Below are positions 1-13,585 of a DNA stretch of 64,000 nt, piece after piece. The notes under the pieces were generated by a model, which was given only the letters and a program-made list of their open reading frames with translations, did no database searches and had not been told where the DNA came from. Numbering within the stretch: position 1 is the stretch's first letter; every line of letters starts with the position of its first letter. The translations under genes and the position numbers were made by a program. The DNA comes from Strigamia acuminata (Eukaryota; Arthropoda; Chilopoda; Geophilomorpha; Linotaeniidae), in assembly GCA_949358305.1 (NCBI GenBank), contig OX442320.1:6030259-6094258 (forward strand), given 5' to 3'.

Positions 1-477
1 TTCGACTAAAAATTTATTTTTTCGACTAAAAATTTATTTTTTCGACTAAAAATTTATTTTTTCGACTAAAAATTTATTTTTTCGACTAAAAATTTATTTT
101 TTCGACTAAAAATTTATTTTTTCAACCTAAAATTAATTTTTGTTCAATCTAAAATTTATTTTTTTGGTGGAAAATTTATTTTTTGGACCAAAAATTAATT
201 TTTTTGATTAAAATTTAATTTTTTTAACCAAAAATACAATTTTTCGACCGAAAATTAATTTTTTTGATTTAAATTTTATTTTTCAACCAAAAATTCATTT
301 TTTGGACCAAAAATTCATTTTTTGGACCAAAAATTCATTTTTTGGACCGAAAATTCATTTTTTGGACCGAAAATTCATTTTTTGGACCGAAAATTCACTT
401 TTTGGACCGAAAATTTATTTTTTAGACCAAAAATTCATTTGTTGGACCGAAAATTTTTTTTTTTTGGACTGAAAACC
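1..477. repeat. 20-bp tandem array upstream of FBXO21 exon
   Basis: Positions 1-120 are six identical 20-bp units (TTCGACTAAAAATTTATTTT). Units decay between 120 and 300, then a variant 20-bp unit (core TTGGACCAAAAATTCATTTT) repeats to about 460. The array probably lies in the FBXO21 intron preceding the exon at 544. It continues off the left edge. Confidence 0.95.
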
Positions 478-543
478 CCTCGTTCCGCTTGTGTTTATGA
501 ATGAATTTATAAAATAGTTCCGGCCACTTATTAATTTTGACAG

Positions 544-2569
544 ATACGAAATTAACGCAATCGTTATGGACACCCGCTCAGTGCCGTTCTATTCTGGAAT
601 GTATGAATCACGTTATTTTCGATCAACTCAACTACCAAGGAAACAAACAGAATTTTTTCGAAGCCGACAATTCGTATCTGAACAAGGCAATTAAAAGAAA
701 ATTAAACAACAAAACAAAGTCAAACCCAATTTTGTAATCGAAGGTGTTGGAACGAGGAACGGGGAATCCGATCACCATGTGCGTGCTCTACGCTTCGGTC
801 GCGCAACGACTCGGTGTCTTATGCGAACCCATCAACTTCCCGGCTCATTTTTTACTCCGCTGGAAAGAACATCCGGCGTAAAACGATTCCATGTTTGAAT
901 TTACACGACGGTTTATTTTAAATTCATTTCAGGTTAAGCGGCGGACAGGAATACACGTACATCGATGTTTTCAGCCGAGGAAAGTTCATGTCGGAGAAGG
1001 AATGCGTGACGGTGTTGCCAAGCACGTTCGCTTTCACGCAAGCCGTTTACGACGCTGTTCCGTCCATAAGAGTGAGAGAAGAGCGATTTTTGTAAATAAT
1101 AAATAATTTTTTGTTGGTTTTTTGTTTAGGTATTTCAACGGATGGCGCATAACTTGGTGGAAATTGGACGACAACAGAACAATACGAGCGATTGTCTTTT
1201 GTGTCTTCGAAATGCACTTGAATTGGTGTTGTTGTTGCAGCCGGACGATACTGATTCGAGGCTTTTGTTGGTCAGGGTGTACTTGCATTTAAATATCAAT
1301 TTGGGCGAGGTTTTGAGCATCTTGCAGCACATACAAGCCACCGATCCAACGCGATGCGGAATTGTGGCGTACATGTTCCAAATATGCAGAACGAAGTTGG
1401 AAACGAAACGAGTCGATAAAACGATTCCGCAGGTTGGAATTTATTTTTTTTTAAAGTGGGAAAAATTGGGAAAAATAATTGGGAAAAATTAGAAAAATTG
1501 GGAAAAATAATTGAGAAAAATTAGAAAAATTTGGAAAAATTATTGAGAAAAATTAGATAAATTGGGAAAAATTAAGAAAAATAATTGAGAAAAATTGTGA
1601 AAAATTAGAAAAATTAAGAAAAATAAGAAAAATTAAGAAAAATAATTGAGAAAAATTGAGAAAAATTAGAAAAATTTGGAAAAATAATTGAGAAAAATTA
1701 GAAAAATTGAGAAAAATTGAGAAAAATTAGAAAAATTGAGAAAAATTAGAAAAATTGAGAAAAATTAGAAAAATTGAGAAAAATTAGGAAAATTGAGAAA
1801 AATTAGAAAAATTTGGAAATATAATTGCGAAAAATTAGAAAAATTGGGAAAAATAGTTGAGAAAAATTAGAAAAATTGAGAAAAATTAGAAAAATTTGGA
1901 AAAATAATTGCGAAAAATTAGAAAAATTGGGAAAAATAGTTGAGAAAAATTAGAAAAATTGAGAAAAATTAGAAAAATTTGGAAAAATAATTGAGAAAAA
2001 TTAGAAAAATTGAGAAAAATAATTGAGAAAAATTTAGAAAAATTGGGAAAAATAATTGAGAAACTTAAAAAGAAATTGTGATAATAAATTTTAATTTTGT
2101 TGGATATTTGCAGCCGTACGAATCAAAAGTACGCGTTTCGGACGTCCAATTTGCGGTCGGGATGATAATGACGCACAAACGATTCAATTATTCGTGCGTT
2201 ATATACGGCTGGGATCCACAATGCGCAGCCGACAACGACTGGGTGGTGCAGATGGGGGTGAATAATCTGTCGAAAAAACGATACCAACCATTCTATCACG
2301 TTTTAGTCAACGATGGTTCTAATCGTTACGCGGCGCAAGGTTCGTCAACGTTAAAAACCCGTTTTTCCACTTTTAAAATGCGCAATTTAATTGCAGAGAA
2401 TCTAGAGATCGCCGCCGAGCCTTGTTGTTTGACGCATGCGGAGATCGGACGATATTTCTCCGCTTTTAATGGCACCTTCTACGTGCCGAACGATGAGAAA
2501 GCGAAAGAATATCCCGAAGACGAAGCCGCGCGCGCCGCATTAATACAACACAATTATGTAGCATCATGA
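544..2569 (+). CDS. FBXO21: F-box only protein 21-like, 3' part (5' end outside window)
   Basis: Exons 544-686, 744-877, 933-1071, 1130-1432, 2114-2339 and 2397-2569 join in frame to about 372 residues. The first half is a SirB1-type transglutaminase-like domain (ERGTGNPITMCVLYASVA, then FPAHFLLRW). The last two exons encode the YccV-like hemimethylated-DNA-binding fold (FAVGMIMTHKRFNYSCVIYG, then QPFYHVLV, ending in a YFSAFNGTFYVPN segment and a YPED motif). This domain order is that of FBXO21, a substrate receptor of SCF ubiquitin ligases. The F-box exon is not in the window; the first 540 bases are repeat and an AT-rich splice acceptor. The first intron (687-743) starts with GC, not GT. 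The last intron (57 nt) is a multiple of three without a stop. Identification is by family knowledge; no search was run. Confidence 0.9.
1451..2070. repeat. A-rich tandem array in FBXO21 intron 4 (19-bp unit)
   Basis: Degenerate array of GAGAAAAATTAGAAAAATT-like units of about 19 bp (10+9), filling nearly all of the 681-nt intron 1433-2113. Purine-rich on the coding strand. Confidence 0.9.
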
Positions 2570-2673
2570 GTTGGACGTTTTATATATTTTGTACATTGAT
2601 TTAATCGAGATTCTACTTAAAAAAAATTTAGAAAATGACATTCTGCATTGACTACACGTAGGATTGTTTGCTA

Positions 2674-5163
2674 TCAAAATTTTTGAACACATATCGATCT
2701 CCTCATTGATTCACATTGCACGTCGTCGATGTAAATCGAGTTTTTCTTCACTTTTATGTCGCCGGCCACTTCCAATTTGTTGCGAATTAATTTATGCAGC
2801 ATGTGTTCAGTCTGGTATTTAAAAAAAAAAAAATGTTTGTTAAAAAATTAATGAAAAAACATAAATCCTCTTATTGGGCAGCACTATGGGCAGAATGAAA
2901 TAACCCAGCACGTAGTAACTGCAAAAATTTAATTTTTTAGCCAGAATTTAATTTTTCGGTTTAAAAGTCGATTTTTCGGCTAGAAATTCGATTTTTCGGC
3001 TAAAAAATGCGATTTTTCGGTTAAAAATGCGATTTTTCGGTTAAAAATGCTATTTTTCGGCTAAAAAATGCGATTTTTCGGTTAAAAAATTCGATTTTTC
3101 GGCTCTAAAATTCGATTTTTCGGCTCTAAAATTCGATTTTTCGGCTAAAAATTCGATTTTTTGGCTAAAAATTCGATTTTTTGGCTAAAAATTCGATTTT
3201 TTGGCTAAAAATTCGATTTTTTGGCTAAAAATTAGATTTTTTGGCTAAAAATTCGATTTTTTGGCTAAAAATTAGATTTTTGGCTAAAAATTCGATTTTT
3301 TGGCTAAAAATTCAGGTCAATTTTTCCTAGGGTTTCTGTTTTATGCCCCGCGTAATAATAGAGACCCGTGCACTTAAGACAAATTTTAGCTTTCTCCCGC
3401 GGTCTAATCGGGGCCCGCGCACAAGAAGAGGATTTACAGTTCGTTTTTTTTTTAAACATTTTTGTATGTACCTCTCGCAGTTTTCCCTTCAAACTATTGA
3501 GCGAGTTCGTTAGCTGCTCAACTTCCGAATTAAGATGCACTTGAGGTCCGTCGACGCAATACTCGACGTTGGGTCGTTTCGTTCGCAGCGCTATGCGACT
3601 TTGTGCAAGAATTAGCGGCCGCTCGATTTCCGCGATCGTTTTGAGCAGATTTTCCATGTTGAATTGCATAGCGTTGACTTGGCGCTCCAATTCCGCGTGC
3701 TCGTCCTCCAGATGACCGGCGACGATCTTCTGTTCCCTGATGCGACTGTAGAACGCTTGTTCTGTGGCGTTCAATTGGTAGCGCAAGTCTCCGGCGGCTT
3801 GGCTCAAGAGCCCGTCGATTACGCCACGCAGTTGCATCGATTGGTTCAATTCTAGTTCAGCTTTGTTGAGGACGGCTGACGTCACTTTTTGCCAATCGTC
3901 CATAGAAAACTCTCGTTCTTGGCCCAGGTTCATGGCGGGCTGCTTGGCAGGGGCTAAATACGGCTCGAGGTTCACACCGGAGTTGTCGAGTAAATCTTTT
4001 CTGTGCGGGGTCATGTTGACAGCGAAGTTGTCCACTCGGATCGCGATCGTTTTGTCGCATAAATTGTTTTCAAGGAAGTAGCGGGCGCGACGGTTGAGTC
4101 TGCGAAGTGAAAATGAGTTGATAAAACGGAATTGTCCACAAATTTGAGTCATTTTTGATCAAATTTCGACAATTTTAGTCATTTTTGATCAAATTTCGAC
4201 AATTTTCAGTCATTTTTGATCAAATTTCGACAATTTTTAGTCATTTTTGATCAAATTTTGACAATTTTCAGCATTTTTGATCAAATTTCGACAATTTTCA
4301 GTCATTTCTTATGTAATTTTGACAAATTTGAGTCATTTCTGATGTAATTTTATCAGATTTTGACAAATTTGAGTCATTTCTGATGTAATTTTATCAGATT
4401 TTGACAAATTTGAGTCATTTCTGATGTAATTTTATCAGATTTTGACAAATTTGAGTCATTTCTGATGTAATTTTATCAGATTTTGACAATTTTCAGTCAT
4501 TTCTGATGTAATTTGAACAAATTTTGGTTAAACCAAAGCGCTTTTGCAGGAATATTGACCGAATTTGTTCGACTAATTCCTCTTTGGCGCGCTGAAACAT
4601 CCCTTTGACGCCCACAATGACATCTCGTTCTTTAAGGAGATTTTCTTGAATTTCGTCGTGCACGAGGTCGATTCCTTCTCGTTGATCTCTGCAAAAGTTC
4701 CGAATCGATTAAAATGCATTTTTACACATGGAATGGAATTAATGATACCTCAATGACAGACATTGATTCACAATATCCATGTAAGGAGTTAAACTGTCCA
4801 TAGCTATTTCCACACGCGATTTGTACGTGTTGAGGTTCTCAATCTCATCAGTCACACTGGTTTGACGTCTGCCCACTTCGGCTCGCCAGTAATCCACGTC
4901 GTCGATTCGTTTTTCTAGTTTAAAATCAATTTTTTAGTGATTTTTAACGGGGTTTTGGCTCATTTCGTGCTACCTAATTCTTTGTTTACGTCTGCTAATG
5001 TTGCGTGGGTTAGTTGTCGCGTGCTGTCGCAGAATCGATTGCTCTCTGCTATAAGACGCTCGGCTTCCAATCGACTGAGTTCGGAACGGTTAAATCGGAC
5101 TTGTTTGGCCATTAGCCATTCCTTTGATGAGAATTTCTGAGGTACTTGGACGAGGCGCGCCAT
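2674..5163 (-). CDS. TEKT1: Tektin-1
   Basis: Five exons on the minus strand: 5163-4974, 4914-4749, 4688-4560, 4099-3472 and 2811-2674, giving 416 aa, the family's usual length (human TEKT1 is about 418). The protein starts MARLVQVPQKF, like vertebrate tektin-1, and has the tektin signature nonapeptide as RPNVEYCVD (usual form RPNVELCRD). It ends with the conserved KKNSIYIDDVQC stretch. Tektins are coiled-coil filament proteins inside the A-tubule wall of axonemal doublets. Splice phases agree at every junction. It is head-to-head with an outer-dynein-arm docking gene (447 bp apart) and tail-to-tail with FBXO21 (stop codons 104 bp apart). Two introns carry tandem arrays. In insects the likely site of action is the sperm tail. 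Confidence 0.95.
2931..3312. repeat. 20-bp tandem array in tektin-1 last intron
   Basis: Unit TTGGCTAAAAATTCGATTTT, strictly 20 bp over its best part (3130-3310), with degenerate units on the left edge. Lies in the 660-nt intron 2812-3471. Confidence 0.95.
4142..4515. repeat. 30/31-bp then 41-bp tandem array in tektin-1 intron 3
   Basis: The left part repeats AGTCATTTTTGATCAAATTT plus CGACAATTTT at 30-31 bp. From 4321 the unit becomes 41 bp (AGTCATTTCT at 4331, again at 4372 and so on) through insertion of about 10 bp (TATCAGATTT). Related in sequence to the array in the neighbouring gene at 6690-7180. Confidence 0.95.
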
Positions 5164-5539
5164 TTTGAGAGTCAAAAGTTGAAATAATGCGTTCAAAGCG
5201 GTTGAAATCTGGAATTTTTAAATTCTTATTAGATTTTTAAAAGTGTGTTTAGGTGTAGAATAATTGAATGAATATTGAAATACCTGTTAGGCTATTAAAC
5301 GGAGAAATTTTTTTTTAGGGCAATGCCTTCTGTGTTTGATAAAAATTTCTCCTTAGCAACTGTTGCTACGACAAGGTGAATCCAAGTAACGGAATTAATG
5401 GAATTTACTGATTTAATAAATTTATATTTTTTGAAAATAAATTTATTTTGAACTATTTTTATTTTTATCTTATAAAAAGAGAATGATAGTTTTGTTAGTT
5501 TTTTAATTACACTATTTTCGGAGCCATAACTGTGTTGTT

Positions 5540-5553
5540 GTCGCCTAGGCAAC
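5540..5553. promoter_or_regulatory. RFX X-box-like palindrome between tektin-1 and ODAD1
   Basis: GTCGCCTAGGCAAC, an inverted repeat with 2-nt centre that differs from the textbook X-box GTTGCCATGGCAAC at few positions. It is 57 bp upstream of the ODAD1 start codon and 377 bp upstream of the tektin-1 start. A second RFX half-site pair (TTAGCAACTGTTGCTA) lies at 5353-5368. RFX factors are the standard activators of ciliary genes in animals; that this site is used is inferred. Confidence 0.7.
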
Positions 5554-5609
5554 ACTAGGACTAAGGAGAAGCCGACAAGGGTTGATGCGCCAATTTCTAT
5601 CACTTCAAA

Positions 5610-8600
5610 ATGGAAAATCATTTATTCAAACAAGAAAAAGATCCGACTGATGTCAGTTGGTGCTGATTTTGGGATATAGAAGAAGGGATAATTCGTGTTG
5701 CCGTGTTTTAACTCAATATAGTACGTGATTGTTAAGTATTTTTCGTAAAATAATGAATTTTTCCAATTTTTCTTGTCGTATTCCGCACAGATCCAATTGA
5801 AAATGTACGAAATACTGCGGAGAATGAGCGCCGGAGCCGACACCGAGTTGGAGCAGGATGCGTTGCTCGATTTGACCAAACTGCAACGTCAATATCGTAT
5901 TATGGAAAATGATAAAAAAGCGTACATCGCCGAAACTTTTAACCTGATTGAAAAACAACAGTAAAGAAAGATTTGCCACGCGCCATCTTTGGGATGTTAA
6001 CTTCTAATTAATCGTTTTTATATTTCCAACAGCAAATTGATTAAAGAACTCGAACAAGAGAAAATCCATTTGGATTCCTGTTTGGATATAAGTCGAAGCA
6101 ATCAATTCCTGTCCAAAGATGTGGATAATTTTTTGAAATTGAGGGATTTATTGACTCAAAAAGACGAATATAATGAATTTATTAAATCGGAGCGAGCGAA
6201 AGTGAAGTTATTAATGAAAGAGGTGAATTAGAAATTGTATTTGTGTGTTTTTAACTTGATTTCGGAGTTTTTTCGTAGGAGAAACGTGTGCAGAAGCAAT
6301 TGGACGAAGAATGGAGGAGACTTGGCGGCAAGAAATCGTACCAGGAACGAAATTTAACCCTCGCGGCGAAGTGTAAACGCACTGAGAATATTTTGGATCA
6401 CGTAATGTGGGATAGTGGCTGGTTGGATGTTTGTTAATTGGAGATTAAATGTTTAATCAGGCGATGAAGGAGTACAATCGATTTTTGGCAGCCAATCAAA
6501 GACTTCGTGCAGATATTAAAAATTTGTTGACTGTGAGAAGACAGTTTAATTTATTGCATGGGAAACTGAGTCAATATTTGGATGTCACGAAGAATGAAAT
6601 GAATCAGACCATTGCATTGACTACGCAAGCATTTGATCAAAGGTTAGAGGGTTTTATTTGAGTGCTAAAATATGTGCAGAAGGAAAGTTTCGTCAAATTT
6701 GAGTCATTTTTGATGAAATTTCGATTAGTTTTATTCATTTTTGATGAAATTTCGATTAGTTTTATTTATTTTTGATGAAATTTCGATTAGTTTTATTTAA
6801 TTTTGATGAAATTTTGTATGATTTTACTCATATTTGATGAAATTTCGACTGATTTTACTCATTTTTGATGAAATTTCGACTGATTTTACTCATATTTGAT
6901 GAAATTTCGACTGATTTTACTGATTTTTGATAAAATTTCGACTGATTTTACTCATTTTTGATGAAATTTTGACTGATTTTACTCATATTTGATGAAATTT
7001 TGACTGATTTTAATCATATTTGATAAAATTTCGACGGATTTTACTCATTTTTGATAAAATTTCGACTAATTTGAGTCATTTCTGACGAAATTTTGACTAA
7101 TTTGAGTCATTTCTGACGAAATTTTGACTAATTTGAGTCATTTCGACTAATTTGAGTCATATTTGATGATTTATCAATTTTTTTTAATGAAATTAGAGAT
7201 GATTGTCAAACGAAAATGCAGAATTTAAGAGATCGTTGGGAGAAGGACGATGCCCAGTACCAGCAGGAATTGAGGGATCTACAACGAACTCTCGCGCACG
7301 ATCAAAACCTCACAACTTTTCTCACGCACAAATCGGAAGAACGACCGATCCTTATGGGCAAAAAGTCGGCCCAAGGATCCGGTCGAGATTACGAAAACAA
7401 CGTGGAGTTCTATCGAAAGGCGTTCAACAAAATTGCTGCATTGACTGGCGAGGAAAACATCGAGGCTTTGGTCGAGAGGATTTTACGCACGGAAGAAGAG
7501 AATTTCGCACTTTTCAACTACGTCAACGAGTTAAACAGAGAGGTTGGGAAGGAAATTTGTGTTTTTGTTGTTGTTATTAAGTCTGGAAGATTTGCAGATT
7601 GAGGAATATCAGGCGTCGATACAAAAATTAAGAAAGGAAATTATGGAACTTCGAAGTAATGGACAGGAAAGGGAATTCAATAGACAAGAGGAGATAAGAC
7701 AGCTTGAGGTTTGTGTTGTGTTGGAAAGCTCGGACATCGAGAAAAGGGGCAGCTTGATGCCCTACTTTTATGCACACTCTTCTAATCACGGTTTCATGCA
7801 TAAAAGGTGCATTTTGTGCATAAAAAGTGCATTCTGTGTCTAGAAAGTGCATTCTGTGTCTAGAAAGTGCATTATCTGCTTTTTTATGCTTGAAAAGTAA
7901 ATTTTGTGCTTGAAAAGTAAATTTTGTGCTTGAAAAGTAAATTTTGTGAATAAAAAGTGAATTTTGTGCTTGAAAAGTGAATTTTGTGCATAAAAAGTGC
8001 ATTTAGTACGTAAAAAATGCATTTTGTACTAAAAAAAAGTGCATTATCTGCTTATTTTATGCTTGAAAAGTGAATTTTGTGCTTGAAAAGTGAATTTTGT
8101 GCATAAAAAGTGCATTTTGTACGTAAAAAATACATTTTGTACTTAAAAAGTGCATTTTCTGCATGAAAAGTGCAGTATATGCTTATTTAATGCTTACTAA
8201 GTGCATGTTTTTTTTTTATTTTTATTTTTTATTTTGAAAATTTTGCATATTTTTTTGAAAAATGGCTCTTTTTGCACATAATAATGCTTGTGTATTCATG
8301 AATTTTGTCTTAGACCCAATTGGAGTCTCAAACTCAGGAAATGGATAAAGCAGAAGAATATCTGCGCCAGTCGACAAGAGCATTCGAAGGATTAATTGAA
8401 GGAATCCAAGGCATGTTTGACAGAACTAAATCGAGAGAATTGGTGGACGAAGGATTGCTAGAAGACGGATTCATCAACGAGAGAAACGTAATGGCTTTTC
8501 TGAGTGCAATCGAACAGAGAGCGACTCAATTGACTCTTATCAACGAGTACCTCGCAGCCAAAGTACATTAAAATTAAAAAATAAATTAAAGTTTATTTTT

Positions 8601-9244
8601 TATTTTTTTATAAAATATTTATCTGAAGGCTCGTGAAGGTCCTAAACCGTTGCGACCGGTCTCGGTGTCGACTGAGGGTCCCAAGGTTGATTACAACATA
8701 GCAACACCATCGATTGCCTTGTAATATATTTGATTTCACTTCCGCTTTGATGCAATTATTGATTTATTTTGATTTATATTGATTTATTTTGATTTGTTTT
8801 GATTTTTATTGATTTATTTTGATTTTTATTGATTTATTTTGATTTATATTGATTTATTTTGATTTATATTGATTTATTTTGATTTATATTGATTTATTTT
8901 GATTTATATTGATTTATATTGATTTATATTGATTTATATTGATTTATATTGATTTATATTGATTTATATTGATTTATATTGATTTATATTGATTTATATT
9001 GATTTATATTGATTTATATTGATTTATATTGATTTATATAGATTTATATTGATTTATATCGATTTATTTTGATTTTTGAATTAGGGAGGCGGATTCTGAA
9101 GAGGAGGACAGCTTGGCGAAACCCATGAAGCGTCATGAGATTAAAGATTTAGTGGAAAAAGAGCGTCGATTGACAAAATCAAACGTGAAGTTGCCGCCAA
9201 AGATAAAAGAAGGCGGAGCTAAAAAGAAAGGGACTCGTATGTGA
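5610..9244 (+). CDS. Outer dynein arm docking complex subunit, ODAD1/CCDC63 family
   Basis: Ten exons (5610-5651, 5791-5960, 6033-6222, 6279-6401, 6461-6642, 7197-7542, 7598-7708, 8314-8562, 8629-8720, 9085-9244) give 554 aa, all phases consistent. The product is nearly all coiled coil. Recognisable family stretches include LTKLQRQYRIMENDKKAY near residue 40 and RDYENNVEFYRKAFNKIAAL followed by TGEENIEALVERIL around 290. The latter resembles CCDC63/CCDC114 (ODAD1), which anchor outer dynein arms on doublet microtubules. The first exon is short (14 codons); its donor GAT|GTCAGT was chosen because it alone keeps frame. The C-terminus is basic and low-complexity. Partner context: adjacent tektin-1 and a CCDC42-type gene, all axonemal. 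Which of the paralogues CCDC63/CCDC114 it equals cannot be settled by eye. Confidence 0.85.
6690..7180. repeat. 31-bp tandem array in ODAD1 intron 5
   Basis: Unit of 31 bp built from ACTGATTTTACTCATTTTTG plus ATGAAATTTCG; the period of 31 is exact over many copies (TTCGAC at 6844, 6875 and onward). The right end carries TTTGAGTCATTTCTGA, the same core as the tektin-1 intron array. Confidence 0.95.
7795..8190. repeat. 20-bp tandem array in ODAD1 intron 7
   Basis: Unit CTTGAAAAGTAAATTTTGTG and variants, 20 bp, between exons 7 (ends 7708) and 8 (starts 8314). Confidence 0.9.
8752..9076. repeat. 10-bp tandem array in ODAD1 intron 9
   Basis: GATTTATATT/GATTTATTTT repeated about 30 times with a 10-bp period, ending a few bases before the splice acceptor at 9084. 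Confidence 0.95.
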
Positions 9245-9377
9245 ATTTACGAAGTTGAATTTATTGATTTTTTTTGTTTTGTTTTAAATTTTAGAGTATA
9301 CGTCAAATTTTAAATGTTTTAACTAAATTATACGAAAATAAAAAAATTGGAAGCGCGTTTTCGCGGTTTATTTGTTT

Positions 9378-12238
<2,861 letters not shown>

Positions 12239-12805
12239 GAATCCCGTAGAATCACGTGGAAATAAATCTTGTGGAAATAAATCCCGTGGAAATAAATCCC
12301 GTGGAAATAAATCCCGTGGAAATAAATCCCATATAAACAAATCTTGTAGAAATAAATCTTGTAGAAATAAATCCCGTGGAAATAAATCCCGTGGAAATAA
12401 ATCCCGTGGAAATAAATCCCGTGGAAATAAATCCCGTGGAAATAAATCCAGTGGAAATAAATCTCGTGGAAATAAATCCCGTGGAAATAAATTTTGTGGG
12501 AATAAATCCCGTGGAAATAAATCTCGTGGAAATAAATCCCGTGGAAATAAATCCCGTGGAAATAAATCCCGTGGAAATAAATTTTGTGGGAATAAATCCC
12601 GTGGAAATAAATCTCGTGGAAATAAATCCCGTGGAAATAAATCCCGTGGAAATAAATTTTGTGGGAATAAATCCCGTGGAAATAAATCCCATGGAAATAA
12701 ATTTTGTGGAAATAAATCCCATATAAACAAATCTTGTAGAAATAAATCTCATGGAAATAAATCTCGTGGGAATAAATCTCGTGGGAATAAATCCGGTGGA
12801 AAAAT
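12239..12805. repeat. 15-bp minisatellite upstream of rdgB
   Basis: About 37 units of GTGGAAATAAATCCC, 15 bp, with T-rich variants (ATTTTGTGG, TCTCGTGG). Because 15 is a multiple of three and no unit has a stop in several frames, long spurious ORFs cross it on both strands. It is one of the few arrays here not on a 10-bp multiple (1.5 turns). Confidence 0.95.
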
Positions 12806-13534
12806 ACTAAAACACTATAGAAGAGGAAGCGGCGAATTCGCGCTCCGTTTGCCGTCGATTTCGCTTCGTTTCGAGGACTGACTCGACTCGAAACCTCGGC
12901 GGGTTTGATTTGACATTGAACTTGATTAATCCCCACGAAGTAAATCTGCGTGAAAACAAGAAAAATGCTCGACAGCGGCGCGTTTAGTCGCGACGGGCGG
13001 CAATGACGCTCTTTTCTCGTTCGATCCGTTGCCGAAATGTCAAAGGTGCAACCGCAGATTGGCGACACGCAGTTTTCGCATTCGGAATCGAGAAGAAATG
13101 GAAGAGCGAAATGTGGATTAATCGGAAAAATGGAAAGCAGTACGTGCCAAAATGGCCGAACATTTCGATATTTGATTGTTTGTTTCCATCCACGCTCGTT
13201 TTTCCGGCGAATTTCGACGCACGACTTCCTCCGAATGTTTTTATTCGTGTATTTTCTTAAATTTTGATGTGGAATGAGGTCAGGGTTGGGTTTGATGTAA
13301 TATAATGGGTCAATAGGAGCGACATCCTTACACAATTTGATCGGAAAGTGGTTCACGTTCTCCGAGGTCACGGATTTGATAAACACTCGTTTTAGAGTTT
13401 GCGAGTTGGCATTTGGTCGTTTTGGACGCAAAGTGCGGGTTGTAAGGAGCGGAAAAATATGTTTTAGTGTTTTGGTAATTGGTGAGAAGGTTTTAGATTA
13501 TATTTATGTCATGTTTTTGTTGTTTTTGTGACAG
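12806..13534. other. rdgB 5' region, likely untranslated exon(s)
   Basis: GC-rich island 12815-13240 followed by AT-rich sequence and a strong acceptor (TTTTTGTGACAG) at 13534. No homologous coding sequence recognised; the island probably holds a 5' UTR exon or promoter of rdgB. The minus-strand ORF across it is judged spurious. Confidence 0.5.
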
Positions 13535-13567
13535 ATGGCCCGTGAATTGGTGCAGAAGCCGCGCTAG
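13535..13567 (+). promoter_or_regulatory. Short uORF in rdgB 5' UTR
   Basis: ATG directly after the acceptor opens a 10-codon frame (MARELVQKPR, stop at 13565) that ends 18 nt before the rdgB start. It could dampen or gate translation of the main frame; that is inference. Confidence 0.6.
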
Positions 13568-13585
13568 CATTTGTCATTTTCCAAC

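Noticed and set aside
2866-2930. Possible extra tektin-1 exon (minus, YYVLGYFILP)
   Set aside because: No GT donor follows it, and the tektin-1 frame is complete and of normal length without it; mentioned only with the neighbouring island as a curiosity.
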